DNA of 64,000 nt, from NCBI RefSeq assembly GCF_026168105.1, contig NZ_LBMW01000013.1:1-64000 (forward strand), written 5' to 3'. A model generated the notes under the pieces. It saw only the letters and a program-made list of their open reading frames with translations, did not search any database and was not told the DNA's origin. This document shows positions 7,512 to 16,817 of the stretch, in pieces. The translations under genes were made by a program, and so were the position numbers. The first letter of the stretch is position 1. The number at the start of each line of letters is the position of its first letter. Source of the DNA: Streptomyces hygroscopicus. Lineage in GTDB: Bacteria > Actinomycetota > Actinomycetes > Streptomycetales > Streptomycetaceae.

Positions 7512-9182
7512 TCAACTGCCCGCCCGCAGCAGGGCCGCCACGATCGGTCCCGCCGAGTCGCCGCCGTGCCCGCCCGCCTGGACCACGCCCGCGGCGGCCA
7601 GATCGCCCTTCCACGCCGTGAACCAGCCGTTTGGCTGCTTCTGTCCGTCGACCTCCGCCGAGCCCGTCTTCGCGCCGTAGTCCGGGCCGAGGCCCGCCAT
7701 CGCCTTGGCGGCCGTGCCCGCCTCCGCCGTGTACTGGAGGACCTCCTTCAGCTGGGCCTGCGTCGACGCCGACATCGTACGGGCCGCCTTGGCCGGCGTG
7801 CGGTTGTCCACCGAGGGGGAGACCAGATACGGCTGGTGGAAGACGCCGGTCTTCGCCGTGGAGACCACCGAGGCCATGTTCAGCGGGTTCATACGAACGC
7901 CGCCCTGGCCGATCAGGGAGGCCGCCATCTGGGCGTCGCTCATCACCGGGACCGCGCCGTCGAAGGACGGGACGCCGATCGCCCAGTCGTTCATGCTCAG
8001 GCCGTAGATCTGCTGGGCGACCTTGGTGAGGTCGTCGTTCTGCAGCTTCTGCGCCTGGCTGATGAAGGCCGTGTTGCAGGAGATCGCGAAGCTCGTCTTG
8101 AACGTGCCGTTCTTGATCTCGAACTTGTTGTCGTTCTGGAACTTCCAGCCGCCGTACGTCACGTACTTGGGGCAGGGGTGCGGTTTGTCGGCCGACGCCA
8201 GGTTCTTCTCGAACAGCAGCGTCGACGTCACGATCTTCATCGTCGAGCCGGGGGCGAGCGAGCCCTGGAAGGCCACGTTGAAGCCGTGGTCGGAGTTCGC
8301 AACCGCCAGGATCTCGCCCGTCGACGGGCGCATGACGACCACGGACGCCTTGTCCTTGCTCCCCACCTCCTGCTCCGCCTTCGCCTGGAGCGCCGGGCTG
8401 AGCGTCGTCCTCAGCGTGCCCGGCGTGCCCTCGCTCAGCGTCAGCAGCGTCTTGTCGGGCGTCTTCTGCGTGCCCTTCGTTGCCGCCTTGCGCACGATCC
8501 GCAGCTCGATGCCCGCCTTGCCGCCGGCCGTCCTGCCGTACTTCTCGCGCAGGCCGTCCAGCACCGTACCCAGGGACGGGTACTTGTCCGTCGTGAGCTC
8601 GCCGCCGTCACGGTCCAGGGCCTTGACGGGGGGCGTGCCCGCGTCGCCGGTGACCAGACGGTCGCCGTCGGTCAGATCCGGGTGCACCACCGTCGGCTGC
8701 CAACGCACCAGCGGCACGCCGTCCTTGGCCCGGCGCACCACGGTCAGCCTGGTCGCGTACGAAAGCGGTTTGCTCTTGCCCTGGTAGGACACCGTCGCCT
8801 TCACAGAGAACGGGACCGTGGTTCCCGACGGCTTTCCGCTCGTCAGTGTCACGCCCGTGATGTACGCGTCCTTGCGGTAGCCGGTCAGGGCCTGCGTCGC
8901 CGCGGCCGAGTCGTCCGTGGCGGCCGCCGCCTTCGTGACGTCGCCCCGCTGCCAGGCCGTGAGGAACGCCGCGGCCGTCGCACGGACCTCGGACGCGGAC
9001 GGCGGGCCCGTCTTCACGGTCTTGTGGACGGATCTGGCGGACGCGCCGTCATCAGCCGCGGCGCCGCCGCCCACCAGGCTGTATCCGGCGAACGCCCCGC
9101 CCACGCCCACGACAGCGATCAGACCACCGATGACCAGTGGTCCGCCCTTCTTGTGCTCGGCGATGCGCCTTCTCGTGCCCAC
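7512..9182 (-). CDS. Class B penicillin-binding protein (second of a tandem pair)
   Basis: A 556-residue membrane-anchored D,D-transpeptidase acting on peptidoglycan outside the cell. One transmembrane helix at residues 14-36 is followed by an NTF2-like MecA_N domain (about 60-170), a dimerisation/linker region and the transpeptidase domain. All active-site motifs are intact: STMK (S313 nucleophile to K316), SCN (368-370) and KTG (505-507). GTG 9182 has GGAGGG 9 bases upstream. It follows a paralogue by 94 bp and is probably co-transcribed with it. This tandem arrangement is conserved in Streptomyces. Which of elongation, sporulation septation or stress it serves cannot be told from sequence. 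Confidence 0.92.
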   Translation of the reverse strand: MGTRRRIAEHKKGGPLVIGGLIAVVGVGGAFAGYSLVGGGAAADDGASARSVHKTVKTGPPSASEVRATAAAFLTAWQRGDVTKAAAATDDSAAATQALTGYRKDAYITGVTLTSGKPSGTTVPFSVKATVSYQGKSKPLSYATRLTVVRRAKDGVPLVRWQPTVVHPDLTDGDRLVTGDAGTPPVKALDRDGGELTTDKYPSLGTVLDGLREKYGRTAGGKAGIELRIVRKAATKGTQKTPDKTLLTLSEGTPGTLRTTLSPALQAKAEQEVGSKDKASVVVMRPSTGEILAVANSDHGFNVAFQGSLAPGSTMKIVTSTLLFEKNLASADKPHPCPKYVTYGGWKFQNDNKFEIKNGTFKTSFAISCNTAFISQAQKLQNDDLTKVAQQIYGLSMNDWAIGVPSFDGAVPVMSDAQMAASLIGQGGVRMNPLNMASVVSTAKTGVFHQPYLVSPSVDNRTPAKAARTMSASTQAQLKEVLQYTAEAGTAAKAMAGLGPDYGAKTGSAEVDGQKQPNGWFTAWKGDLAAAGVVQAGGHGGDSAGPIVAALLRAGS

Positions 9183-9276
9183 AGCTTCCGACCCTCCGCA
9201 GTTCTCTGTTCCCCTGTGCCCTCACGCTCCCCAACGAGAACAACCACCCTAGGGTCCCGCGGTGACAAGAGTGACT

Positions 9277-10902
9277 TCAGCCTCCGGTTCGTAGCACAGC
9301 TGCGACGATCGGCCCCGCCGCGTCGCCGCCGTGCCCGCCCTCCTGGGCCATGGCCGCCGCCGCGACGTCGTCACGGTAGCCGGTGAACCAGCTGTTGGAC
9401 CTCGCCTGTCCGTCGACCTCCGCCGACCCGGTCTTCGCGCCGATGTCACCGACGAGCCCGGCCATCGCGTGGGAGGCGGTGCCCTGGGTCGCGGTCAGCC
9501 GCATCATCGCCTTCAGTTGGGCGACGGTGCCCGAGGACAGCCCCTTGGCGGTGGCGAGCCGGCGGTCGTCGAGCTCCGGCGAGACCAGGTACGGCTGCCG
9601 GAACGTGCCGGTGGTCGCGGTCGCTGTGACGGACGCCATGCTCAGCGGGCTCATCTGGACCTGGCCCTGGCCGATCAGATTGGCCGCCGTGTCCGGGCCC
9701 GCGGAGGCGGGGACCGAGCCGTCGAAGGAGACGATGCCGGTCTTCCAGTCGTCCTGCCCGAGCCCGAAGCGGTCCTCGGCCTCCCGGGTGAGGGAGTCGG
9801 TCCTCACCTTGGCCGCGAACTTCACGAACGCCGTGTTGCACGAACGCATGAAGCTGCCCGCAAGCGTCGCCTTCTCATCGGGGACCAGGCCCTTGAGGTT
9901 GTGGAAGGTCTGGCTCTGCCAGACGGCCGTCTCGGTGCAGGGCGCCGGGCCGTTCATGGTGGTGAGGCCGTTGTCGATGAGGGTCGCCGCGCTGATGATC
10001 TTCATCGTGGAGCCGGGTGCGAGCCGCCCCTCGAAGGCGGCGTTGAAGCCGTCCCGGCGGTGGTTGGCGATCGCGAGCACCTCACCCGTGCTCGGCTTCA
10101 CCGCCACCACCGAGGACTCCGGGTACCGCGTTACGGCCTGTTCGGCCGCCGCCTGCGCGGTGGCGCTGAGCGTCGTGTGCAGCGTGCCGGGCGTGCCCTT
10201 GGCGAGGGTCAGCAGGGTCTTGGCGGGCGCGTTCCCGTCGGCGTGCCGGACCGAAAGCTCGATGCCCGGCTTGCCGCCGGCCGCTTCGCCGTACTTGGCG
10301 CGCAGCGCGTCCAGGACCGGGCCGAGGGACGGGTACTTCTCCTTGGTCAGCACCACACCGTGCCGGTCCACCGCCTCGATCGGCGCGGCCGTGGCCTCAC
10401 CGGTGAGGAGCGTGTCGCCCTTCTCGAGGGCGGGATGGACGACGGACGGCTGCCAGTCGACCAGCGCGCGCCCGGTGGTCACCCCGCGCACGACGTTCAG
10501 CCTGCCGGCGTAGGCGAGGGACTTGGACTGCCCGCCGTAGGACACCGTCGCCCGCACGGTGAACGGAACCGAGTCCCCGCTGCGTGCCCCCGGTGTGATG
10601 TGCGCCCCGGTGATGTGCGCGCTCGTGCCGTACGCCGTCAGCAACTGCTCGGCCGCCGCGGCGTTGTTGGTGTATGAGGCGGCGGTGGCCGCGTCGCCCT
10701 TCTCCCAGGCGGCGAGGAACTTGTGGCCCGTCTCCTCGACCTCGCTCGCGGACGGCGGACCGGTCTTCACGGACGCGGCGCCGGTGCCGCCTGTCGAACT
10801 GTCGTGCAGCGCCGACAGGATGTTGTACGCCCCGTACCCGGCTCCCCCCACCACCACCGCGAACACCCCGCCGACCACGCCGGCTTTGATCCCCTTGCGC
10901 AT
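9277..10902 (-). CDS. Class B penicillin-binding protein (first of a tandem pair)
   Basis: A 541-residue paralogue of the next gene with the same layout: one membrane helix (residues 6-28), an NTF2-like MecA_N domain, then the transpeptidase. The motifs are STMK (S298 to K301), SCN (354-356) and KTG (490-492), so it should be active. The conserved text TGPPSASEV and KTGSAEVDGQ is shared by both copies, showing that they arose by duplication. ATG 10902 lies behind GGGAGGGGAC. The neighbour upstream on the same strand is a secreted protease, separated by a probable terminator, so this gene likely begins its own transcript. Confidence 0.92.
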   Translation of the reverse strand: MRKGIKAGVVGGVFAVVVGGAGYGAYNILSALHDSSTGGTGAASVKTGPPSASEVEETGHKFLAAWEKGDAATAASYTNNAAAAEQLLTAYGTSAHITGAHITPGARSGDSVPFTVRATVSYGGQSKSLAYAGRLNVVRGVTTGRALVDWQPSVVHPALEKGDTLLTGEATAAPIEAVDRHGVVLTKEKYPSLGPVLDALRAKYGEAAGGKPGIELSVRHADGNAPAKTLLTLAKGTPGTLHTTLSATAQAAAEQAVTRYPESSVVAVKPSTGEVLAIANHRRDGFNAAFEGRLAPGSTMKIISAATLIDNGLTTMNGPAPCTETAVWQSQTFHNLKGLVPDEKATLAGSFMRSCNTAFVKFAAKVRTDSLTREAEDRFGLGQDDWKTGIVSFDGSVPASAGPDTAANLIGQGQVQMSPLSMASVTATATTGTFRQPYLVSPELDDRRLATAKGLSSGTVAQLKAMMRLTATQGTASHAMAGLVGDIGAKTGSAEVDGQARSNSWFTGYRDDVAAAAMAQEGGHGGDAAGPIVAAVLRTGG

Positions 10903-11030
10903 GACGCGTCGTCCCCTCCCCGTAGGGCTCGAAACTGTATGCGGTGCGAGGGGAGCGTGTGGGGATTGTGTTCGCATGTTGTCCGAACGGTGATCAGGGA
11001 CATGACCAACCCCTCGGTGGCGGCCGCGAG

Positions 11031-11073
11031 GGGCGGGCCCGCGCGCCCAGATCAGGGGTGCACGGGCCCGCCC
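11031..11073. terminator. Terminator after the secreted protease gene
   Basis: Perfect 11-bp arms GGGCGGGCCCG and CGGGCCCGCCC lie 36 bp past the protease stop on the minus strand, before the first penicillin-binding protein gene. Confidence 0.6.
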
Positions 11074-11108
11074 GTCGATGTGTGACCTTTTCGGCAGGTC
11101 CGGCCGGA

Positions 11109-12971
11109 TCAGCCGAAGAGGCTGTAGATGTTGTAGCCGTATCCGACCTTGGCGCGGGCGCTCAGCGGCGCGGTGGCAGAGCCGGTGCCCTTGTACAGCC
11201 ACAGGTTGCCGGAACTGTCGCGGGTGAGCAGGTCGGCGTTGCCGTCACCGGTGACGTCGCCGACGGCGTCGTACGCGGTGTAGTGGTAGCCGTAGCCGAT
11301 CTTGACCCGCGACGCGAACGGCGTCGTCGCGCTGCCGGTGCCCTTGTACAGCCACAGGTTGCCGGAGCTGTCCTGGGCCAGCAGGTCCGGGTGGCCGTCG
11401 TGGGTGAAGTCACCGTGGCCGTGGACGTTTCCGCCGTAGATGTTCCAGCCGTAGCCGACCTTGGCCCGGGAGCCGAAGTAGCCCTTGCCGGTGCCGGGGT
11501 ACAGCCAGATGTTGCCGCTGGAGTCCACCGCGATCAGGTCGCAGTAGCCGTCACCGTTGAGGTCGCCGGGGAGCGTCAGGACCTTCATCGAGTTCCAGCC
11601 GCTGCCGAGGTTGGTGTCCACGACGCCGTACGAGCTCGGGTCGATGTGCCGCCAGATCAGCGAGCCGCCCGTGGTGCGCATCACAAAGCCCTGGTAGCCG
11701 CTGCGGTTCAGGTCGGCCTGTCGGACCAGATTGAGACCGGACCAGCTCACACCGTTCAGCGACTGCCGGCCGGCGAAGCCGGTCCCCTTGGAGTCGTACT
11801 CGTAGGCCGAACCGCCCGAGGTGTCCGCGAACGTGTCCGCCAGGCCGTCACCGCTCAGGTCGGTGTCGTCAAGCCGCGGGTCGATGGTGGTGGCGTAGGT
11901 GCCGACCTTGCTGAAGACGCTGTACGACCCCTGTGCGACGCAGTCCTTCACGCCCCAGGAGACCACGCCGACGATCCTGCCGCCGACCACCAGCGGACCG
12001 CCGGAGTCGCCGTTGCAGGTCGCGACCGTTCCGCTGTCGGAGCCGGTCGCCGGGTTCCCGGCACAGGTCATGTGGCCGGAGACGAAGTCGCTGCCGTAGT
12101 AGCCCTTGCACGTCGAGTCGGCGTCGATCGACATCTGCGCCGTCTGGAGCATCTGCGAGATGTCGTTGTTGGTGGAGCTTGTCCTGCCCCAGCCGTAGAC
12201 GGTGGCAGGGGTGCCGGGCGTGTACGACGCGGTGTCGGTCGCGGAGGTGATCGGCAGCGTCTTGCCCGCGACGGGCGAGTCCAGGGTCAGCACGGCCACG
12301 TCGTTGTCGGCGGCCGCCAAGTCGAAGGACGGGTGGCTCCACTGACGCAGCACGGCGTTGGCCGTGCCGCCGTTCATGCTGGTGACGTTGCCGTTGCTGT
12401 CGAAGCTCGGCAGCTGTGCGCTGCCGGAGACGACGGCGCCGTTGTCGGCCCAGTCATAGCCGGCGACACAATGCGCCGCGGTGAGGACCTTCGTCGGCGC
12501 GACGAGCGTGCCGCCGCAGAAGAACCCGTCCCCGGTGGCCGGGTCGGAGTACCACAGCTGCACCATCCAGGGTGCCGAGGAGAAGTTGGCCGTCTGGCCG
12601 CCGATTATCTGCGGTTCGACGGTCCTGGACGGGGCCGTGGAGGTGGTGGCCGACGGCGTCGGCGAGGTGGCGGCGGATGCCGACGGCGCGGCTGTCGAGG
12701 AGTTCGACGCCGCTGTCCTGGACGCCGACGCGGCCGGCCCCGCGGTGACGGTGGTGAGGCGCTTGCCCTTCTCGGCACCGCGCATCCTGGCCCGCAACTG
12801 GGCCTGGGTCGGCACGTGGTGGGCGCTCAGGGTGGTCTTCGGGACGTCCGTCGCGTGCGCCGGTGCCATGAGGAAGGCGCCGATCCCCCCGACGACCAAT
12901 GCGCCTGCAGCCGCAGGTACCACGGTCCGGGCCCGGCGGCGGTGTTTCCCACTTCTGTGGGCAGATGACAC
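11109..12971 (-). CDS. Secreted trypsin-like serine protease with FG-GAP/VCBS tail
   Basis: A 620-residue exported protease. An Arg-rich n-region and hydrophobic core end at the signal-peptidase site AHA (residues 38-40). A Ser/Thr/Ala-rich pro-region or linker reaches to about 118. The chymotrypsin domain then opens with IIGG (122-125) and has the triad H167 (LTAAHC), D224 (ADNDVAVLTL) and S323 (CNGDSGGP). From about 365 to the end there are four to five FG-GAP/VCBS-type repeats with calcium-loop text such as DLNGDGYCDL and DVTGDGNADL. GTG 12971 has AGGAGA upstream. The tail probably binds a polymer or partner. I see no reason to think it inactive. Confidence 0.93.
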   Translation of the reverse strand: MSSAHRSGKHRRRARTVVPAAAGALVVGGIGAFLMAPAHATDVPKTTLSAHHVPTQAQLRARMRGAEKGKRLTTVTAGPAASASRTAASNSSTAAPSASAATSPTPSATTSTAPSRTVEPQIIGGQTANFSSAPWMVQLWYSDPATGDGFFCGGTLVAPTKVLTAAHCVAGYDWADNGAVVSGSAQLPSFDSNGNVTSMNGGTANAVLRQWSHPSFDLAAADNDVAVLTLDSPVAGKTLPITSATDTASYTPGTPATVYGWGRTSSTNNDISQMLQTAQMSIDADSTCKGYYGSDFVSGHMTCAGNPATGSDSGTVATCNGDSGGPLVVGGRIVGVVSWGVKDCVAQGSYSVFSKVGTYATTIDPRLDDTDLSGDGLADTFADTSGGSAYEYDSKGTGFAGRQSLNGVSWSGLNLVRQADLNRSGYQGFVMRTTGGSLIWRHIDPSSYGVVDTNLGSGWNSMKVLTLPGDLNGDGYCDLIAVDSSGNIWLYPGTGKGYFGSRAKVGYGWNIYGGNVHGHGDFTHDGHPDLLAQDSSGNLWLYKGTGSATTPFASRVKIGYGYHYTAYDAVGDVTGDGNADLLTRDSSGNLWLYKGTGSATAPLSARAKVGYGYNIYSLFG

Positions 12972-13152
12972 TCACGTCTCCTGTACGATCGAAAGTTGAA
13001 AGCTTGATGAAAATCGCTTGATCGTACAACTAGTCGACGGATGTTCACCCGTTCGTCACGTCATGATCGCGTAAAAACGCGCGGGTCATCATGTACCTGC
13101 GGTAGCCGGGTCCTTGGCCGGCTGAGGGTGAGCTCGTCGACGGCCGACAACG

Positions 13153-13189
13153 ACCACGAGGGCGCGGCAGGCTGCCGCGCCCTCGTGGT
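13153..13189. terminator. Long perfect hairpin, one of two related copies
   Basis: An 18-bp arm ACCACGAGGGCGCGGCAG meets its exact complement after a single base. A closely related hairpin with the same flanks lies at 14956-14993. This copy sits in the spacer between two divergent genes, where a terminator is not expected. It is best explained as the terminator of the decayed minus-strand gene at 13309-13447. Confidence 0.6.
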
Positions 13190-13308
13190 GTGTCCGCTCG
13201 TCGGGAGAGCTGAAATCTTTTGCGCATGCGCGACTTGGTGGTCGGTTCCCAGCCGGGGGATCGCCAACCAGGCGCATGGGCTGGGTCTGCGCCGGTGGGT
13301 ACTGGAAA

Positions 13309-13447
13309 CGAAGGTCTCGGTCTCCCCTTGCTCCAAGAGCCTGTGCCCGATGGCGATCGCAGTCGGAGGGCCGTCGGCCTCGACGGCGCGCCTCCACCAA
13401 GTGCGCGCCCCTTCGACCTCACCCCGTTCATGGAACAGGAAGAGGAG
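13309..13447 (-). pseudogene. Possible fragment of a Sel1/TPR-like protein
   Basis: The minus-strand frame reads RGEVEGARTWWRRAVEAD followed by AIAIGHRLLEQGE, the rhythm of Sel1-like repeats (xxAxxWWRRAAExGxxxAxxNLG). The text on either side does not continue the repeat, no start or ribosome site is evident, and the frame runs without structure to the hairpin at 13153. I take it as a relic. Apart from this and the hairpin, the 676-bp spacer 12972-13647 shows only the promoter of the protease near 13010-13030. Confidence 0.35.
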
Positions 13448-13647
13448 AAGGCAAGTCCTGAGCGGCCCCCGCTCACGGCGTCTCGGCTTCCGGCCGACTC
13501 CGAAACGCGAGATCCTGGTGGTACGTCGACCGCGGACCAGCGAACAATGCGGGCGGGAGCGAATCCCACGCTTCGTGAGGCCCACCTCCTGCTCATACGG
13601 CCCTCAGCGCGACGGGTACCGTCGCGTCTTCCGAAGGAGGCCTGGCG

Positions 13648-14922
13648 ATGAATCTCCCGTCGTACCGTGACCGCAGAAGCGCGACTGCACCGCCGCGGTT
13701 CCCCGGCCGAGCCACGACCGCACGCAGACTGAGCACCGCTTCCGCCGTGGCGGTGGTGCTCCTGGCGAGCTGTGGCACGGGCACCCCCAAGGTGGCCCCG
13801 CACTCCAGTGGCCCCGGCGCGTCCCACGCCCCGTCCGCCGCGCCTTCCCCTTCCCCTTCGTCCCTCGCTCCGCACCCCACCGCCTCCGCCACCTCGTGCA
13901 CCAACGGCACGAAGCTGGCCGGGTGGTCGAACCGCCGGCTGGCCATGCTGACCATCGCCGTCCCGGTGTCGGAGACCTCGGTCTCCGACGTCACCCCACA
14001 GGTGAGCGCCGGTGCGGGCGGTGTGCTGCTGTTCGGCAGCAAGGCGCCGTCCGACCTCGGCTCCCGGCTGACCGCCCTGAAGTCCCATGTACCCGGCCAC
14101 CTGGGCCTGCTGGTGATGACCGACGAGGAGGGCGGCGGCATCCAGCGCATGGCGAACCTCGTCGGGTCCCTGCCCTGGCCCGCGTACATGGGCACGCACT
14201 GGACCCCGGCTCAGATCCAGCAGAACGTCACGAAGGTCGCCACCAATATGTCGGCTGCCCAGGTGAACATGGACCTCGCGCCGGTGGTCGACGTCGACGG
14301 CAGGAACATGGCCCCCAGCCGGACCAACCCCGACGGATGGCGGTCCTTCAGCGGCAGCACCTCGGTGGTCTCCACGGACGGTGTCGCGTACATGAACGGG
14401 TTGCGCGCCGGACACGTGATACCCGTCGTCAAGCACTTCCCGGGCCTTGGCGGCTCCAGCTACAACTCCGACTTCGGCCCCGCCCGCACCCTGCCCTGGC
14501 CCACCCTGCAAAAGGTGGGCATCCCGCCGTTCACAGCGGCCATCAAGGCCGGTGCCCCGGTCATCATGGTCTCCAACAACATCGTGCCGGGCCTGGGCAC
14601 CAATCCGGCGAGCATGTCACCCACCGCCATCAGCTCCGAGCTGCGCGGCAAGCTGGGCTTCAAGGGGCTGGTGGTCACCGACTCGCTCAGCGCCAAGGCG
14701 ATCTCCGCAGCCGGCTTCAGCATCCCCGCCGCCGCCGCCCAGGCCCTGCGCTCCGGTGCCGACATGGTCATGTTCGACCTGGGTGGCAATGTCAGCTCCC
14801 AAACGTCCTCGATCGCCTCGGCGATCACCAATGCGGTGGCCGGCGGACACCTCGCCCGCAGCCGCCTCATCGACGCGGCGGGGCACGTCCTGGCCGTGCG
14901 GCACGTGAATCTCTGCCCCTGA
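13648..14922 (+). CDS. Glycoside hydrolase family 3 lipoprotein (beta-N-acetylhexosaminidase-like)
   Basis: A 424-residue GH3 protein. A signal peptide with a lipobox ends at C42 (VVLLASC), so it should be anchored outside the membrane. After a Ser/Pro linker, the TIM barrel contains LLVMTDEEGGGIQRM, DLAPVVDVDG, KHFPGLGG and VVTDSLSA, whose Asp is the expected nucleophile. The NagZ-type Asp-Ser-His loop that supplies the acid/base His after KHFPG is not present: KHFPGLGGSSYNSDFG follows. Activity may therefore be altered or the role lytic or sensory. ATG 13648 has AAGGAGG 8 bases upstream. It is monocistronic, flanked by two related hairpins. Confidence 0.85.
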   Translation: MNLPSYRDRRSATAPPRFPGRATTARRLSTASAVAVVLLASCGTGTPKVAPHSSGPGASHAPSAAPSPSPSSLAPHPTASATSCTNGTKLAGWSNRRLAMLTIAVPVSETSVSDVTPQVSAGAGGVLLFGSKAPSDLGSRLTALKSHVPGHLGLLVMTDEEGGGIQRMANLVGSLPWPAYMGTHWTPAQIQQNVTKVATNMSAAQVNMDLAPVVDVDGRNMAPSRTNPDGWRSFSGSTSVVSTDGVAYMNGLRAGHVIPVVKHFPGLGGSSYNSDFGPARTLPWPTLQKVGIPPFTAAIKAGAPVIMVSNNIVPGLGTNPASMSPTAISSELRGKLGFKGLVVTDSLSAKAISAAGFSIPAAAAQALRSGADMVMFDLGGNVSSQTSSIASAITNAVAGGHLARSRLIDAAGHVLAVRHVNLCP

Positions 14923-14955
14923 GCGCGAGTGGATCGCGGCTGACGACCGACAGCG

Positions 14956-14993
14956 ACCACGAGGGCGCGGCAGCCCGCCGCACCCTCGTCGTG
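14956..14993. terminator. Hairpin between convergent GH3 and pmt genes
   Basis: It shares the 18-base left arm ACCACGAGGGCGCGGCAG and the flanks with the hairpin at 13153, but the right arm has a few mismatches. It lies between two convergent stops and suits a bidirectional terminator. Confidence 0.6.
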
Positions 14994-15015
14994 TGTCCGC
15001 GCTGCTGGACCCCGG

Positions 15016-16755
15016 CTAGACCCAGGTGTCGAGCCACATCCGGGCCCGCCACGAGTCGATCGGGATCGTCGTGCCCGTGTACAGGGGCCAGAAGTAGATG
15101 AAGTTCCAGGCGATCAGCAGGACCAGGACGCCCGCGCCCGCCGCTCCCACGACGCGGCGGCGTTCGCTCGATCCGGGCGGCCCGAGGACGGCGCCGACCA
15201 TCATCGCCACCGCCAGGCACAGGAACGGGACGAAGACGACCGCGTAGAAGTAGAAGATCGTGCGCTCCTGGTACAGGAACCAGGGCAGATAGCCGGCCGC
15301 GACGCCGCACGCGATCGCGCCCGCCCGCCAGTCGCGGCGGAACGCCCAGCGCCACAGGATGTACAGGATCGCGAAGCAGGCCGCCCACCACAGCAGCGGC
15401 GTTCCGATCGCCAGGACCTCCCGGGCGCACTTCTCGGTCGCGTCGGAGGGGCAGCCGGACTGGCCGGGGGAGGGGGACTCGTAGAAGTACGAGACCGGGC
15501 GGCCCACCACCAGCCAGCTCCAGGGGTTGGACTGGTAGGTGTGCGGGGACGACAGGCCGACGTGGAACTTGTAGACCTCGTGCTCGTAGTGCCACAGGCT
15601 GCGCAGCCAGTCGGGCAGGAAGGACCAGGTGCCGCCCCTGCCGTCGGTGGCCGCCCAGTTGCGGAAGTAGCCGCCCGAACCGTCGGCGGGGGAGAGGATC
15701 CAGCCCGTCCAGGAGACGAGGTACACGACCAGCGCGACCGGGACCGTCGCCACGAACGCCAGGACCGTGTCGCGCTTGAGGACCGTCACGTACGGCCGGC
15801 GGGCGCCCGCGACCCGGCGCGCGCCCACGTCCCACAGCACCGACATCACGCAGAAGGCCGCCAGAATGTAGAGGCCGTTCCACTTGGTGCCGATGGCCAG
15901 GCCGAGCATCAGGCCCGCCGCCCAGCGCCACGGCCGCCATCCCAGCCGTGTCGTCTCCGCCGCGTGCGCATCGGGGCGCACCCGGCCGTCCCCGTCCGCG
16001 GGCAGGGCCGCAGCCAGTCGCTCGCGCGCCTTGTCCCGGTCGATCAGCAGACAGCCGAAGCCCGCGAGCACGAAGAACTCCAGGACACCGTCGAGCAGCG
16101 AGGTCCGGCTCATCACGAACTGCAGCCCGTCCACCGCGAGCAGCGCGCCTGCCAGACAGCCCAGGAAGGTCGAGCGGAACAGACGGCGGCCGATGCGGCA
16201 GAGCAGCAGCACCGCCAGGGTGCCGAGGAGCGCGGTCATGAAGCGCCAGCCGAACGGGTTGAACCCGAAGATCAGCTCGCCGAGCCCGATGACGTACTTG
16301 CCGACCGGCGGATGCACCACGTACGCGGCGTCCGTCGGGATGGGGACATGGCCGTGGTGCTGGAGGATCAGCTCGTTGGCGTCCTTCGACCAGTTCGACT
16401 CGTACCCGTTGTGGATCAGCGCCCAGGCGTCCTTGGCGTAGTAAGTCTCGTCGAATATCACCGCTCTCGGGCTGCCCAGGTTCCAGAACCGCATCAGCCC
16501 CGCCATGAGCGTCACGAGCAGCGGGCCGCCCCACGCCGACCAGCGCGTCACACGGTCGGCGACCTCCTGGCGCAGGCCGAACGCGGCCCACAGGCGTGCA
16601 CTGGGCTCGGTGTACGGCGGCACCAAGCGGTCACGGACGTCGCTGGTCGGCCGCGCCGCATAGCCGAAACGGTGCAGCCGCTGCCGCCACGACGGCCGGT
16701 GGTCTTCGGCGGTCGGGCCCTGCCGGGTGTCCGTGGAGGACGCGGTACTGGTCAC
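15016..16755 (-). CDS. pmt: Polyprenyl-phosphate-mannose:protein mannosyltransferase
   Basis: A 579-residue GT39 integral membrane enzyme that moves mannose from polyprenyl-phosphate mannose to Ser/Thr of exported proteins. The catalytic acidic pair is seen in VIFDETYYAKD, in the first extracytoplasmic loop after the first membrane helix. About ten hydrophobic helices follow, with conserved KWNGLY and a C-terminal YFWPLYTG segment. GTG 16755 gives VTSTASST, and no ATG is available in that part. It is divergent from rsmI with only 62 bp between, so the promoters overlap. In S. coelicolor the orthologue is needed for phage phiC31 infection and normal cell-wall stress tolerance. Confidence 0.93.
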   Translation of the reverse strand: MTSTASSTDTRQGPTAEDHRPSWRQRLHRFGYAARPTSDVRDRLVPPYTEPSARLWAAFGLRQEVADRVTRWSAWGGPLLVTLMAGLMRFWNLGSPRAVIFDETYYAKDAWALIHNGYESNWSKDANELILQHHGHVPIPTDAAYVVHPPVGKYVIGLGELIFGFNPFGWRFMTALLGTLAVLLLCRIGRRLFRSTFLGCLAGALLAVDGLQFVMSRTSLLDGVLEFFVLAGFGCLLIDRDKARERLAAALPADGDGRVRPDAHAAETTRLGWRPWRWAAGLMLGLAIGTKWNGLYILAAFCVMSVLWDVGARRVAGARRPYVTVLKRDTVLAFVATVPVALVVYLVSWTGWILSPADGSGGYFRNWAATDGRGGTWSFLPDWLRSLWHYEHEVYKFHVGLSSPHTYQSNPWSWLVVGRPVSYFYESPSPGQSGCPSDATEKCAREVLAIGTPLLWWAACFAILYILWRWAFRRDWRAGAIACGVAAGYLPWFLYQERTIFYFYAVVFVPFLCLAVAMMVGAVLGPPGSSERRRVVGAAGAGVLVLLIAWNFIYFWPLYTGTTIPIDSWRARMWLDTWV

Positions 16756-16817
16756 CGCGCCATGGTAGGGAACACGTCTGTGGGAGTCCCGTGTACGGGG
16801 CCTGCGAGGATGGAAAC

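Noticed and set aside
10944..12968. 674-codon plus-strand frame opposite the protease
   Set aside because: The minus strand carries the full catalytic triad and a signal peptide; the plus frame is a shadow.
13045..14511. Long 488-codon minus-strand open frame opposite the GH3 gene
   Set aside because: It is a high-GC shadow. The composition is Gly/Arg/His-rich without domain pattern, while the plus strand has a lipobox and GH3 motifs.
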